A stretch of 64,000 nt of DNA, from the NCBI GenBank assembly GCA_040954595.2, contig JBECUI020000028.1, forward strand, positions 124,001 through 188,000. Reading direction: 5' to 3'. Positions 1 through 11,789 of the stretch are shown piece after piece (positions within the stretch are counted from its first letter, which is position 1; each line of letters opens with the position of its first letter). The stretch is from Balanoglossus misakiensis (lineage: Eukaryota > Hemichordata). The translations under genes were made by a program, and so were the position numbers. The notes beneath the pieces are model-generated. The model had not been told where the DNA came from. It was given only the letters and a program-made list of their open reading frames with translations, and made no database searches.

Positions 1-1000
1 TGTGGATTAATTAAATGTTGACAGAATGAAGAGTGCAGATATGAAGTCAAGTTTGGCCCACAAAACTTCAGTTATGTGTTCCACTATTTATGAAAAAGCA
101 AATTAATTTAATAACTTCACATTGCAATAGTAAACCAAGTAGTCATTACCATCACATGAATGTCGCCAAAAACCAACATGAGAACGTGGAATGAGAATTG
201 TGTAATATTAATTGCAGCTTCCGCAATATATTTTGTTTGACCCTTTATATTTACATTTTGTGCAGGGATTGTTTTGCCATTTATGGCTGTGTACAATCGA
301 ATCTGCAAAACTGATAACAGTTTCATAAATACTCTGTGTGCCATCATGATTCTGACAAATAGATGCTTATTTTTCTTTGTAGTGCAGCTTGTATTTACTT
401 ATTGACTTTTATACAGATACAGTCTTCAAAATCAAATGATTAGCTAGACGACGCAATCCCAACAAAACTAACTTGCCAGTTGAACTCAAGACTGCAACAT
501 CGTGATATGGTGTAATTTGTGAATGAATTTCAAGGCAATGTTAATGACACAACAATGCAATGGCTTCCCCGGAAGATAAAGACCCACAGGTAAGTTACTT
601 TTGAACTGAATTTACGCTGTCCGTCTCATCATGACCACCCATAATCTATCAACAGGTGTTTCAGAATAAATATCCGTCTGCTGAGATTTTTCTTGGTTCA
701 AGTGGACTGAAACATTTGAACGACAAAATTTACAAATTACCACCCGGACAGAACGTGTCGCAGCAAAATTAAAGTTGTGAAAACTTGACAAATTGTCGAT
801 GAAATTCAACACTGCAGACAGCAACTTGTAGACACGGCAATATATGTGTGCTCACATTTGCATGTTAGCTCCAATTGCAAGTCAGCTCAAACCAGCTCTG
901 TGCTATGCGCGTTTTGTACGCCTAAAATATTAGTCCATGAATCTGACTTGTTCTACAAGACATCAAATGACTGTCCAAACATCTGTGGAAAGGTGAATCA
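1..1000. other. unassigned flank with one candidate first exon
   Basis: No repeat structure or long coding frame stands out. The only gene-like signal is the small exon candidate at 560-589. The 9-bp target duplication of the next element is at 992-1000. Confidence 0.4.
560..589 (+). CDS. candidate first coding exon (MASPEDKDPQ)
   Basis: An ATG at 560 opens a ten-codon frame (M-A-S-P-E-D-K-D-P-Q) that ends exactly at a consensus donor, CAG|GTAAGTT. That is the look of a short first coding exon of a plus-strand gene. No partner exon with matching phase was found in the next kilobases, which are filled by mobile elements, so the gene may continue through a long intron or the match may be chance. 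Confidence 0.2.
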
Positions 1001-2238
1001 CAATCTGATTAAAATCAGATGTAGGGAACGGCGACTTGGTTTTTTTATGTTGTCGCCTCACACTACATCTGACCAACTACAACTGGAGATCCCGCTGAAC
1101 TCTCGCGTTCCGACCCGGCCAATCAGATTGCGTGTTGTGCCGACTAAAGAATTGCACTGGGAGGTGGGAGAAATGTTTTTGTTGACTTCGAGTATCGCAC
1201 AGAATACGAAAGATTGGCTTTCTCTTGTGAACAATTACATGTAATCCCATGATATCTTTCTTTGTTTGGCGTCATCGTATGCGAATGATTTTCGCAGAGC
1301 AGTGAAACGTCGAGCTGTAGCCATATACAAATGATGAACTGTCGCTGATCATTCATTAACTCTCCTAACTAGTCGTCATGTTCGCCCTCATAGTCATGCT
1401 GCCAGTCGGAAAATGACGTACTTCATGTAAAAGTTTATAAAAAATAAACCAAATTTCACTGCCATGTATCCCAAAACAATTTATGTGACAGATTTTTAAA
1501 AAGAACGCTAACTTCGGCTAAGGAATGTCAAGTCATAGCTCCGCGTTCAGGTCTGTGTGTTCCCGACGCACCACAGCCCTGCATAAGGCCCCATAGACAA
1601 AACTGGTGCGTCTGCGGTCCGGACCCGGACGCCCGACCGCAGCTTTTTCTGTCGAAATTCGATTTTATCGAAGCAAAATCCTTTCCCTGTCTACTTCAAC
1701 CGACCCCAAATATGATGCGATTAACTTCTTCTAACGTCCGTGTAACGCCGGGAACACACAGACCTGCACGCAGAGCTAGTCAAGTCAGTGCAGCTGTGCA
1801 GTCGGTCGGTATACTATCATGTATACAAACGATCGTGGCGACAGAATCTCTCCCTGGGACGGCCTTACACAAATGTAATCGATTCGCTAACAATTTTACT
1901 GCGACTTGTTGCCACGTCTTATACATTTCGTTGACCGGTGGAATATAGAGGTTCAGTCGTCACGCTGAACTGGCTCGAAACCATTCCCCACGCTGATTCG
2001 ACTCTCGCGCCCGGGATATATGTCTGTGGTAGCTCCATGGTAACAACCGCAAGGGGACAGGTCATGTGATTGTGGGTTGTCTATCATTTGCTATAAGGCG
2101 CCTTCTGATTGGATTAGAATCCCAGTAATTCTCGCGGAGTTCAGCGAGATCTCCAGTTGTAGTTGGTCAGATGTAGTGTGAGGCGACAACATAAAAAAAC
2201 CAAGTCGCCGTTCCCTACATCTGATTTTAATCAGATTG
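1001..2238. mobile_element. non-autonomous DNA transposon, MULE-like (9-bp TSD, ~108-bp TIRs)
   Basis: The ends are inverted copies of each other over about 108 bp, starting CAATCTGATTAAAATCAGAT at 1001 and ending with its complement at 2238, with very few mismatches. The nine bases GGTGAATCA are found directly on both sides (992-1000 and 2239-2247), a perfect target site duplication. Long TIRs with a 9-bp duplication are typical of Mutator-like elements; Merlin elements (8-9 bp) are the main alternative. No transposase frame is seen inside, so the element must be moved in trans. The tip is itself a small palindrome (ATCTGATT/AATCAGAT). The interior is GC-rich with short inverted motifs and no credible gene. 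Confidence 0.8.
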
Positions 2239-2247
2239 GGTGAATCA

Positions 2248-3224
2248 GTCAGTCAGTCTATCCGTCAGTTGTGAGTGGGGTGTCTGTGTTGGATCGAGAG
2301 ACTGTGAGTGGGGCACACAACTTTTAACAATGACATCATGGAAACTGTTTGTTGTTTGTGCTGGACGTACAAAGTTTTTACTAGTAATAAATTGCTCGTC
2401 ATATTTTATTATCACAATCCAAAGTTTTCAATCTATGTCTGTATTACTGTATAGTCAATCATTCTCGAGTCTGATTAGCATCTCTTCAGTGGCTCACTCC
2501 ACATAGATACCAATTACCATATCAACAGACAATGACCTTTCTGACCTGTGCGAGTTCATTCAAGGTGACACAATTGTCGATTGTAAGCGAACAGTGTTTC
2601 AGCCGCACTCAGTTTAATGTCATGCTAACCTATGATCACTTGGCTATCAGGTTTTATTGGGCCAGTGGCATGCTTGATCTAGATGTTATTTTTGGAAGCA
2701 AAGTTGATGGCTAGATACTAGACTAGGATAGTGCATGATCACATACACGCCAAGATGAATCATTATAAACACAGAAATCATAGTGTCCTTCATAGTTGCA
2801 TAGGTGTATGCAGGGACAGTTAAATTCTCTTCATCTTAATTTCATTCAAAAGCCTTGAATGCTAAATTTTCATGTTGGGATCGGTACGTAACAGCTTGAA
2901 AATGTAATTCGCCCATGCAGTCAAATTTAGATAACAAGAAACAATGTTCTTTTTGTGTAGCCCTTATTAGAAAGGACAGGTATGGTCCCCTTTGGCCATA
3001 ATGCCCTGACCATATCATCGATCGCCTCATGGTATCACACAAACAAACACACAAAATGTTGAGTGGTTTACGAGGGTACTCGTTCTAAGCTATTTTCTTC
3101 ATGATGTTTAGAGATGGCAAAACGTTGACAATAGCAAAGATGCTGAAAGCCAGTTACCAAACATTCTTTGAGAAATTGTGTTAAAGATGTATGATCAGTA
3201 AAATTGAACGTGTTGTTATTTCTC
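2248..3224. other. unassigned spacer
   Basis: A stretch of ordinary composition between two DNA elements. Short frames occur on both strands but show no domain or splice support. Nothing else was seen. Confidence 0.4.
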
Positions 3225-3228
3225 TTAA

Positions 3229-4023
3229 GATGGGTCCCTGGGATCTTTTTGCCCGTTGCTATGGGCCTTTATAGGACATTACACCCCGATTTGGACTAAG
3301 CCGTTTTCAGAGTCTAACAAGGGGCTGGTAACTAGTTGAAAATCTGCACGATTGTGAGCGCGCGCCCCCTGACGCCATTGATATGCAAATTAGCTAGGTC
3401 AAATTTCAAAAGCCTAAGGCTTTTTATTCCGTGACCTCAAAAACGAACTTGATACGTATTCATTAGTTGCTTGAACCAGGGAAGATCGTGACGGATTTTG
3501 TTTTCGAATATTATCGTTGTATCCTACGATTTCAGCATACCCGTACCACACCTGAAAAAGTCATCGATTTTGGGTGTTTTTGGACGCACTCTTCCACTGG
3601 TATCGCTTCTTAACACGACGAAAACCGAAAAAACGATCCGTCACACTATGCGGAAGTGCGTTCTCAACAAGCAGGTCAAATTTGGCTGGCCTACGTCGCC
3701 TGTGAAAAAAGCCTTAGGGATTTTTGTGAACGGTACAAAATCTCTGTGTACAAAACATTGGATTTTTAGCGTTCGATCCAGTTACTGTGGTTACAGGACG
3801 CGCACGCTATCGCTGACCGCTGCTTTGCCGTATTAGCGTGGCGGCCTATGGCCGGGCGGTAGCTGCCGTAAACATACTCAGACAGGGGGTGTGCACACAA
3901 TCGTGCGTATTTTTAACTAGTTACAAGCCCCTTGTCGGACGTTCATAACGGTTTCGATCAAAATTGAGTGTAGTGTCCTATAAAGGCCCATAGCAACGAG
4001 CAAAAAGATCCCAGGGACCCATC
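3229..4023. mobile_element. TTAA-flanked non-autonomous element (piggyBac or Kolobok type)
   Basis: The left end (GATGGGTCCCTGGGATCTTT) and the right end (complement at 4004-4023) are inverted repeats. They match closely for about 55 bp, then more loosely for another 80 bp that includes AACTAGTT and the ACAAGGGGCT block. TTAA lies on both sides (3225-3228 and 4024-4027), the target duplication of piggyBac and Kolobok elements. About 795 bp with no transposase frame. A frame at 3498-3836 lies inside but has no recognisable domain. Confidence 0.7.
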
Positions 4024-4060
4024 TTAATTGTACATTTTTGGTTTCTCCTTAAATTAAATA

Positions 4061-4406
4061 TGGCGTTTACTGTAATTTGAATCATGGGAAAAAAGCGCCA
4101 GGACCAACTTCCGCCCACCATGGTGTGGGTGATACCATTCTCCGATTGGTGTCACTGGGCGACAGACTAGGTGTATTTTCATAGCTATTGTTTGTTCTTT
4201 GCATCAGTTGATAAACAATCATCAGCAAAGTCGAAAATTTGTCATCTATTGACAGTTTTCATGAGCTATAACCCATGAAAAATATGCAAATACGCTTAGC
4301 TTGTGATGCAGTGATACCAATCGGAAAATGGTATCACCCACACCAAGGTGGGCGGAAGTTGGTCCTGGCGCTTTTTTTCCCATGATTCAAATTACAGTAA
4401 ACGCCA
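4061..4406. mobile_element. TA-flanked foldback MITE
   Basis: About 95 bp at each end form a nearly perfect inverted repeat (tip TGGCGTTTACTGTAATTTGA). They surround a short centre with ATGCAAAT-like sequence. TA is present on both sides (4059-4060 and 4407-4408), which fits a Tc1/mariner-type duplication. It lies 33 bp from the right TTAA of the previous element. No coding capacity. Confidence 0.65.
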
Positions 4407-4826
4407 TATTGGAAATTCTGCCAACTTTCCCTAGATTTTGTAAAAAATCGCGCGACCTATACATGGCGAATATGTTTTTTTTCTGAAAGAGTGACATCAA
4501 AGCTACCAAATTATGTAGAAATCTGCTACGCCTGATTTCCCCTTTAATAGGATAACATGGTGAAAGCAGGCGATCTGATGTCAGATGAAGCAAATTTTTC
4601 ATGGTATTTTGGAGTTACTGAATGAAGCTAGACTTTGAGGATTATTTTTCAGATTTTAGGTTTGCATTTAAAAACAAAACACTTTGTTCTTTGTCCATGT
4701 AATGTCTTTAATCATTTTATATGTTTTAAATAAAATTACCTTTTAAGTGAATTTTATTATGTGAGCAGTTTTTTGTTGATGCACGATGGGAGGAAGTGTA
4801 TCGGCTTGAAATATGCATTTACCGAT

Positions 4827-4887
4827 TTGTTGCTATTGATCTGCTTTGAAATGCAGTTGCATCTCAAAGCAGATTAATAGTAACAAA
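4827..4887. repeat. short hairpin
   Basis: An imperfect inverted repeat with ~25-nt arms, TTGTTGCTATTGATCTGCTT facing its near complement, around a GCAGTTGCAT centre. It could be the remains of a foldback element or a structured transcript; nothing decides between these. Confidence 0.4.
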
Positions 4888-5249
4888 TTTACAGCAAAGG
4901 TGAATAAGAAGGAAAGGTCAAATCCTGACAATGAAGGATGACCCCAGAATTGTGACCTTTGGGGTAATTTAAATATGACCCCAAAATTATTTTGCAAATA
5001 TTTGCCAACAATGATGACATAATGTATGGTAATTTCTGGAAGGGTCTGCGTTAAATATATGTAAAAATACCAGGAATGTGAACTCAACTATGCAAATGTA
5101 AATGTCTGTGATGATGATGTAACGTATGCTAATAACACAGTCATGCAAATAGCAAGGAAGATATGTACTGAGAATGTGTACAAATACGTTGGAATGTTTA
5201 TAGTGTGCACTTGATCTGCATTGGTCTGCGTTGTGCACACCCGTGATCT

Positions 5250-5400
5250 TCATAGATATACGTGCACGTATACTAACACATTGGTATGTTCCATATACGT
5301 GAATATACGTCACATATACGTGGTGCAGATTGTAGATGTACAACTGTGCAGACTATTGTATACTTGCGCATATTCCTAATCTACGTGTCCATATACGTGA
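5250..5400. promoter_or_regulatory. cluster of (A/T)TACGTG motifs
   Basis: Six TACGTG/TACGTC-type words occur in about 150 bp, two of them as a palindrome (ATACGTGCACGTATAC at 5260-5275). ACGTG is the core bound by bHLH-PAS factors such as HIF and ARNT. No promoter or gene start is visible next to the cluster, so function is conjecture and a decayed tandem repeat is just as likely. Confidence 0.25.
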
Positions 5401-5475
5401 AAATACTGAATGTATATCAACCTTTTTGCCCAGTGGGGGGTATTCCGAATGTGCCCTTCCTATGATAGCTGCAAA

Positions 5476-5552
5476 AATTGTAGCCTAGATGGGCTGGTTG
5501 ATCAAGCCCGTCAGCGATCAACCAGCCCACCAAAGCTACAATTATTGGACCT
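5476..5552. repeat. imperfect palindrome
   Basis: GGGCTGGTTGATC and its complement GATCAACCAGCCC face each other around a short loop, and the similarity extends outward to AATTGTAG/CTACAATT. Two overlapping antisense frames here are by-products of the palindrome and not genes. Confidence 0.45.
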
Positions 5553-5699
5553 ATTCTTATGATAGCTGGATCCATAGGGTAAACTGTACAAAACAAATCA
5601 TTGTCAGTATAAAATGTGGTAACTTTTGGCTTTTGTTTCTTCTCATTGAATTTCGACATCGCAAAGAAATTTTATATGTCAGTCAATACTTATAACATT

Positions 5700-6546
5700 G
5701 AAATATGCATGAAGTTGCACAGTTCATATAAATATTACACCACTGGCTACTAAGCTATATCATGCCACTTTTATGACCCCTTTTGACCTCCTGATCCTGG
5801 AATTTTGTTGGTGTGAGTATACAATTTCGAGTTTACCAACCACGCTATTAAATCAATGCATTTTTTCTCATCCTTGAACAAAACTGTTAAACATTGCCTG
5901 TGTTAGAAAGATTAGCTGTTGTATTTAACATTGAATGATGAATGATGTCAAACCAACAAATCACCAGGATGTAAGGTCACACAGGGGTCATGAAAGAGGC
6001 CTGTAAGATACTCTTGTTCTCTGCCCACTTTCTAACCCTGCTGTCACTACCAGCAGCAGGAATGGGACAGGGGTCCAGGCTATATCTATAGGACTGTTTG
6101 CTAACATTAAGTGTGTTTACTTGAGTAAGTTGGGTACTATGATAGGAATTGTCACCATTACTGTAGGGGGAGACATGAGTCTACCTGGTTGATTTATATT
6201 TTACATGTTGTGCTTAGATTAATAGAAATAATTGATGCATGGTTACTTAGGAACACTTCCATAACTAGTCTGCATTTTGCCTCTGCCAAATAGTAAAGAA
6301 AAAAAAATCAGAGAATAGGCAGAGTAGAAACTAAGCTGCACTCCCCTAACAATAAAATGGTTTACCCGTAAGTCTAATGTGATGCATCGTGTCATTCAAT
6401 TTGTGTCAATAAAATGGCAACCACTTCAGTGTTCAGTGCAAACAGTGTGTGACATACCTTTCCACCTGACCAAATCTATTAGAAACACATTTTTTGAAAA
6501 GAATTTGTTTTAAAGGGGCAGCTGCTATGACATTTGGGATATTAAC
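5700..6546. other. unassigned spacer
   Basis: AT-rich single-copy-looking sequence. No frame, repeat or RNA gene could be supported. Confidence 0.4.
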
Positions 6547-6548
6547 TA

Positions 6549-6699
6549 CAGTAAAACCTGTCTGAACAGAACACTGAAGGCACTGAAGAAATTGTAAAGG
6601 TTCTTTTAATATGTGATTCTATGTCGAAGGGACTGAAACGGTGTTCAGTATAGACAGGTTTCAAGATTAGACAGGGTTTGGTTTTGACAGGTTTTACTG
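6549..6699. mobile_element. small Tigger/pogo-like MITE
   Basis: Starts CAGTAAAACCTGTCTGAACA and ends GACAGGTTTTACTG, an inverted pair of the type seen in pogo/Tigger elements. Internally it repeats ACAGGTTT and TAGACAGG blocks. A TA precedes the left end, but the right flank reads AA, so the target duplication is decayed or the boundary is off by a few bases. It is about 150 bp and non-coding. Confidence 0.55.
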
Positions 6700-7007
6700 A
6701 AGGTTGAAAATTAATTCTATGTGGCCACTGAAGTTTCTTGTGCTACTCCCAACAATATGTTGGAACCCACAATTTATGTATAAAATACCTTCCACTAAAT
6801 ATTCAAATGTCACCAAAAACATTTGACTCTAAATAAATAAATAAACATATTCAATAAACACATATTTTGAAGACAAGTTGCATATTTGCTTGTAAAAGTA
6901 GTAAAATCTGTGATAGCATTACACACCCACAGGCAATGTTGACAAGTGAAGTAAGGGTATATTAGCATGCTGTTTGGAGTTGTTTTTGTTGTTGTTGTTG
7001 TTCCTTT

Positions 7008-7450
7008 ATTCCTCCTCGAAATGAGAAGAGTTACATCAACACATTAAATTACAGAGGTACTACTATACTAAATTATATAGGATGCCTTCCGACAAGAAGC
7101 ATTTCACGGTACTAAATTCAGTTCGCAAGGCATATTTGTACAAGGTCCAGCACATTTTCTTGAAGAGTTGCTTGTTCACCAGACTCCTGGTAGTCAACCA
7201 TGTAAATTCTATCTCCTAAAATATTAGCAATGAAGGCAAGATCATTTGAGTTGTAAATTGTTGTAGAAACAGTAATGCTCATTTTGTCGAAAAGACAGTT
7301 CCAAAAAGAGTCCCTTGCTGTTGTTGTATGACATTATGACATATTAAGATAGACCAATCTAAGTTGTAAAATAAAATCATGAAAATAATGCAAAAGTGGC
7401 ATCTCTTGAGATTTTATGCAAGGGCAATTGACACATGACCCACCACACAC
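7008..7450 (-). pseudogene. decayed 3' end of a LINE (ORF2 C-terminus and tail)
   Basis: Read on the minus strand, about 7450 to 7130 gives a frame containing a Cys cluster (VCGGSCVNCPC), then HYFHDFILQLRLVYLN, a stop, and then ARDSFWNCLFDKMS and ANILGDRIYMVDYQ. This layout resembles the C-terminal Cys-containing end of LINE ORF2 proteins. The plus strand ends in (TTG)n at 6981-7001, so the element tail is AATAAAGGAAC followed by (CAA)n. At least one in-frame stop is present. The clade cannot be named from this piece. Confidence 0.5.
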
Positions 7451-9429
7451 GTACTGATAAGAAAGGGAGTATATAAGAACCACGTTGGCAAACATTTTAA
7501 GGCAAATATTGACCAGCTGTCATAAAACTGTCAGATATTTTATTGCTCTTATAGAGAATGGCCTTCACCTGTATCTGATTACATGTTGGAGTCAGTGAGA
7601 CTCCATGTGTACCAGCCTCCAGTGTGTAATTGTTATCAGCACCGCTCAAGTTAATTCATACTTATTGTATTAAAACTTAAACGTTTACTATTGTTCCTAT
7701 TAGCCAACATCGATTGAATTGTTATTAATATCAGCGTGTTCACACTCACTCATGTACTAAGTAAAGAAGTGTAAATGACATCCCTGTCCACACAAGACCA
7801 CTATAAAAGTCATAAGTTTGACCTTCCATTAATTAGGTTTCTGTGACTATTCCCTAGGTATTGTTGTTTTTGATATTCTGATGGTTTAGTTTGAAGTTTA
7901 TTGACATGCTGTCTGTTCAGCTTGATATGTACAGGTACATATCAGAAGCAATTTACTATGAGTCTAAAAGATTAAATACTGTTTGTTATATTGGCTTTAC
8001 GGGTATAGACTTTGACAGAAACCACTCAACACACTTAATTTATAGCTCAGAATGTTTGTTTAGTCGCTAGCAAATAAATAACACTCCACCACAATCAAGT
8101 AACAAACAAGCAAACACTTTTCTACCAGATCGCGTTAAAGTCAGGAATTATCATGAGCTACAGTTTATACAGCTTTTTGGCAAATATTGTAGCAACCATG
8201 GTCCTTTTAGAGCGATAGTTTCTGAATTGCCATAAGAGGCTGTGGTATATTTGCATGTTTTAATTATTAATCAGGCAATTCAAGCTTCCGGGACACAGTA
8301 CCATTCAGCACATGCGTCTCATAAATGTATGGACATGTAAATTTTAAGTGTTACTTTGCCATGCCGATTGGCATTATTTTTTCTACTGCAGATCGCTGCC
8401 CTGCGTGAGTGTTGGGTGATTGATGGTGATTCCCTCCGCCGTTTCGGCTTTTCGTGTAAATCACAGTCGAGGAGTTTACGTGTATTTAATGCATGTTCGC
8501 GTGTCCGCTTATTATCCAGAGACTTCAGTGGAGTCGCCTAGGTGTGACTGTCATAAGGATACCGCTCGAACAAGTATACAGTAAATCATGACATGTTGAG
8601 TAGATATTGTATTTCAAGAGATATATTTTAGAAAATTGGGCCAATGTAGCCTCTACAGGCAGAATTGTGTGTATATTGGAGAGAAAAAAATCATTCAGAC
8701 TATATTACAGTTCTGTATTCAAACCCATGTCCACGATCCTATACATGCAGTGATAGGACAGGCATACATTTCAGGCTCTGTCACGTCACTGTGTCTACAG
8801 CACTTTATATAGCTATGTCAACCCAGCTGTCACATATATTGTGAATGGCTAACGCCATAACGGCATCATCCCTGTATTCTGACTATTCGTAATGGTAATA
8901 AAATAGTACTGAAATGACTGGTACGCCATACAGCATTACAATCAACAAAAAGTAAAAAAATAAATAAAAAAGTAAACAAAAAAAACCAGGAAAACATTTT
9001 TAAAATACCAATAAAATTATGAAACTACTAGAAGGGGTAACGGCTGAGAAAGCGGGTAGAAAGACTTGCAAATTAGACTTAGGTGGCGCAGCTTCACCAG
9101 CAAACGTCTTCACCCAAGCGCCATTGGAATGCTAATCTCAACAACAGATTTTACCTCATTTCAAGCATCAAACTGAAAAAAAATAGCGTCAAGGACACTG
9201 TGGTCCCATTTGAGGATTATGCGGAAACAGTGACACACCAGATAAAAATTACAGGTGACATTGCTATCAGATATGATCTCACCATATAGAAATATGGAAT
9301 GTAAAAAAATTAATAAGGAACATGCCCAATAAACTGTCATGTGTCATGGCAGTCTTACAACTGATGCTAGAAAAAAAATTGACCAAAAATTGTCTGTACA
9401 AACACAAATGAGAAGAAACTTCTTTCAGT
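7451..9429. other. unassigned spacer
   Basis: About 2 kb of AT-rich sequence. A frame at 8356-8541 has no support. An A-rich stretch lies at 8945-9010. No gene, MITE with clear ends, or tandem repeat was found. Confidence 0.4.
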
Positions 9430-9897
9430 CAGCCCTGGAACAGATACATGTGTTATGAAATTATATCCTAAATTTCAAAGCAATCAGAGAAAAAACAAAT
9501 TTCAAAGCAATCCAACAAGCAGTTTCACAGAAAATATTTGTTCAAAAGTGGCAAAAACACAAATATGCAAATATCACCAAAATTTTGCAAATCTTACTTC
9601 AATCACTACAAGGAACATGCTGCAAAAGTTCAATGCAATATGACAAGCAGTTTCAGACAAAAAAAATTGACAAAAATTGCAAAAGTTTCCCCGATAACAC
9701 ATTTATGCAGATATCAAATTTTTTTACAGCATATTACTTAGGTTACCCCTACGAACATGCCTACCAAATTGCAAAGCCATCTGGCATGCGGTTTTAAGGA
9801 AAAAAAAATTGACCAAATATGGCAAATATTGCTCAAAATAATAAATATGCAAATTTTGCAACAATTTGAACAAAACTATGGTTACTCAGACAACCAT
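9430..9897. repeat. left part of a degenerate interspersed repeat, split by a LINE
   Basis: Related sentences recur about every 100 bp: 'aaaaaaattgaccaaa', 'atatgcaaat', 'caaatttcaaagcaatc', 'ggaacatgc'. The text breaks at 9897 where the LINE copy starts and appears to resume at about 11790 ('gaagcttcatactaaatttc'). The LINE therefore seems to have inserted into an older repeat; TTAG is present at both joints. Confidence 0.45.
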
Positions 9898-11789
9898 TAG
9901 ATAGATAGATAGATAGATAGTTTTATTTCACCAGAAAGATGCATTTTACATAACTGGTGCGGACCAGGGAAGTAGTTCTAGTGGAACTAGTCGTGTCCCT
10001 GGCCCTAAATACATACAAATCATTGAAACAATTAATATAATTGCCAATTCATATCACAAAACAATAGTTGGTAGTCAAACAACGCGGTGACAAAGTAAAC
10101 AGGTTTATAAAAGAGGTTAAATTAATCTATGCTCAACAGATACATTTTCAGAGAGCTTTTAAATAAGTTCCTTGATTTAATTGATTTTATTTGTGTAGGA
10201 ATTTCATTCCAATGCTTGGCAATAGAATAGTATAAATTATTTTGAGATGAAGTAAGTTTTACTTTGGGAAGCGTAAACTTATCAGTAGAGGCAAATCTTG
10301 TAAAATATTTGTGTGATACAAATGAAGCATAGCGATCTAGTGAGTGGGCGTAATGCCCTGCCTTTAGATCATACGCAAAAACACAAGTTTGAAATTTACA
10401 GAGTTTGTAAACATTAAGAATTCCAAGTTGCTGAAAAAGTGGTGCGCTATGTGTATTGGGGCTAGAAAATGTTATAAGTCTTACAAGTCTCTTTTGCAAT
10501 TTGAAAATACAATCTAAATAGGTTTTATACGCATTTCCCTATATTTCGATACAATACATTATATGGGGAAGGATAAGACAATTGTATAATAATAAAATTA
10601 TAGACTTAGGGAGATCATGGCGTACATATGAAATAATACCGATTTTTTGGCTAACCTTCTTAAAGATAATGTTGATGTGAGACTTCCAGGATAATGATGA
10701 GTCAAGAGTAACTCCAAGATAAATAGCAGAAGAAACTTTATGTAATGGTAAATCAGAGACATATAAATCTCCCTCAGGCTTAAACTTCGCCTGGGCTGTT
10801 TTGAAAATAACATAGTTTGTTTTGTCAATATTAATAGTAAGTTTATTTGACTTACACCAGGTCTGTACTTTAGTTAGCTCAACATTCAGAGTGGCAATAT
10901 CAATTTTGTCCTGCTTATCTGAACAAAATAAATTGGTATCGTCAGCAAATAACCTGAATTGAAAATAGTCTGAGGAACTGCAGATATCATTTATATATAC
11001 TAAAAAAAGAAGTGGACCTAGAATTGATCCCTGTGGAATCCCACAGGAGATCCTTTTCGCTTTTGAAGTGCAATCATTGACCTTGACATACTGCTGTCGG
11101 TCTTCTATATAAGTCTTAAACCAATTAAGTGTGGATCCCCTAATCCCATAGTGGCATAGCTTAGCTAACAAAATTGTGTGGTTAATCGTATCAAATGCCT
11201 TTTTAAAATCAATAAAGATACCAATGGTAACAAGACCGTTATCAATGTGCTTTGATATTTCAGTTGTGAGATCTGCTAAAGCTAACTTAGTACTATATTT
11301 CTTACGAAATCCATATTGGCTGTTAGTGAGAATATCAAATTTTTCGAAAAAAGAACACAGTTGCTTATTTACAATAGACTCATACAGCTTACTAAATATT
11401 GGCAAGACAGAGATAGGTCTGTAGTTTCCTATTTCATGAACACAGCCCTTTTTAAAAATTGGTGTTACTCTTGCCATTTTCAGTTTCTCTGGAAAAATAC
11501 CCTGTGACAAGGAAATATTAACAATATGAGCAAATGGTTCTGTAATATAATCAGCTGCTTCCTTTACAAGTTTTGGATATATTTCATCAAAACCAGCAGC
11601 TTTACAATGGTCTAATAAATTAATTTCTCTGAGTATATCACCAGAATGCACAGGATGGAAAAAGAAAGAATTAAAATGACGAATACCAAGGTAATCATTG
11701 AAATTAGTGCTACAATGTATTTGTGATGCTAGATTTTGTCCAATGTTGACAAAAAAAGAATTAAAAGCGTCAGCTATATCAATATTTTA
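9898..11789 (-). mobile_element. LINE copy 1, 5'-truncated (Jockey/CR1-group)
   Basis: A minus-strand non-LTR retrotransposon. Its 3' end is a (TATC)n tail seen as six GATA units at 9898-9922, then a short 3' UTR, then ORF2 from about 10122 upward. It is cut off at 11789 inside the sequence between endonuclease and RT, a normal 5' truncation. It is very similar to the copy at 13.9-17.8 kb through the 3' UTR and RT. Microsatellite tails with an APE endonuclease and this RT style are typical of the CR1/L2/Rex1 groups of the Jockey superfamily; the exact clade is uncertain. Confidence 0.85.
10122..11651 (-). pseudogene. LINE ORF2 reverse transcriptase, C-terminal part
   Basis: The reverse transcriptase copies the LINE RNA at a nicked genomic target. 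Visible motifs: FDEIYPKLVK and VTPIFKKG (fingers), NYRPISVLP, QYGFRKKYST, FIDFKKAFDTINH (first catalytic Asp), GIPQGSILGPLLF, FADDTNLF (catalytic Asp pair) and KLTINIDKTNYVIF (thumb side). The frame runs from 11651 to a stop at 10539, where copy 2 has a Trp codon (TGG to TAG). The rest of the C-terminal domain continues to 10122 (QKRLVRLITFS, KHWNEIPTQIKS). This copy keeps FADD and lacks the mid-RT stop found in copies 2 and 3. It is dead through truncation and the one nonsense change. Confidence 0.85.

Noticed and set aside
846-1356. Frames of 132 and 70 residues on opposite strands
   Set aside because: They overlap the left TIR of the MULE-like element and have no domain or splice support.
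11176-11507. Plus-strand frames opposite the LINE RT (also at 15179-15985 and 29681-29872)
   Set aside because: Antisense shadows of the RT; they recur in each copy because the RT does.
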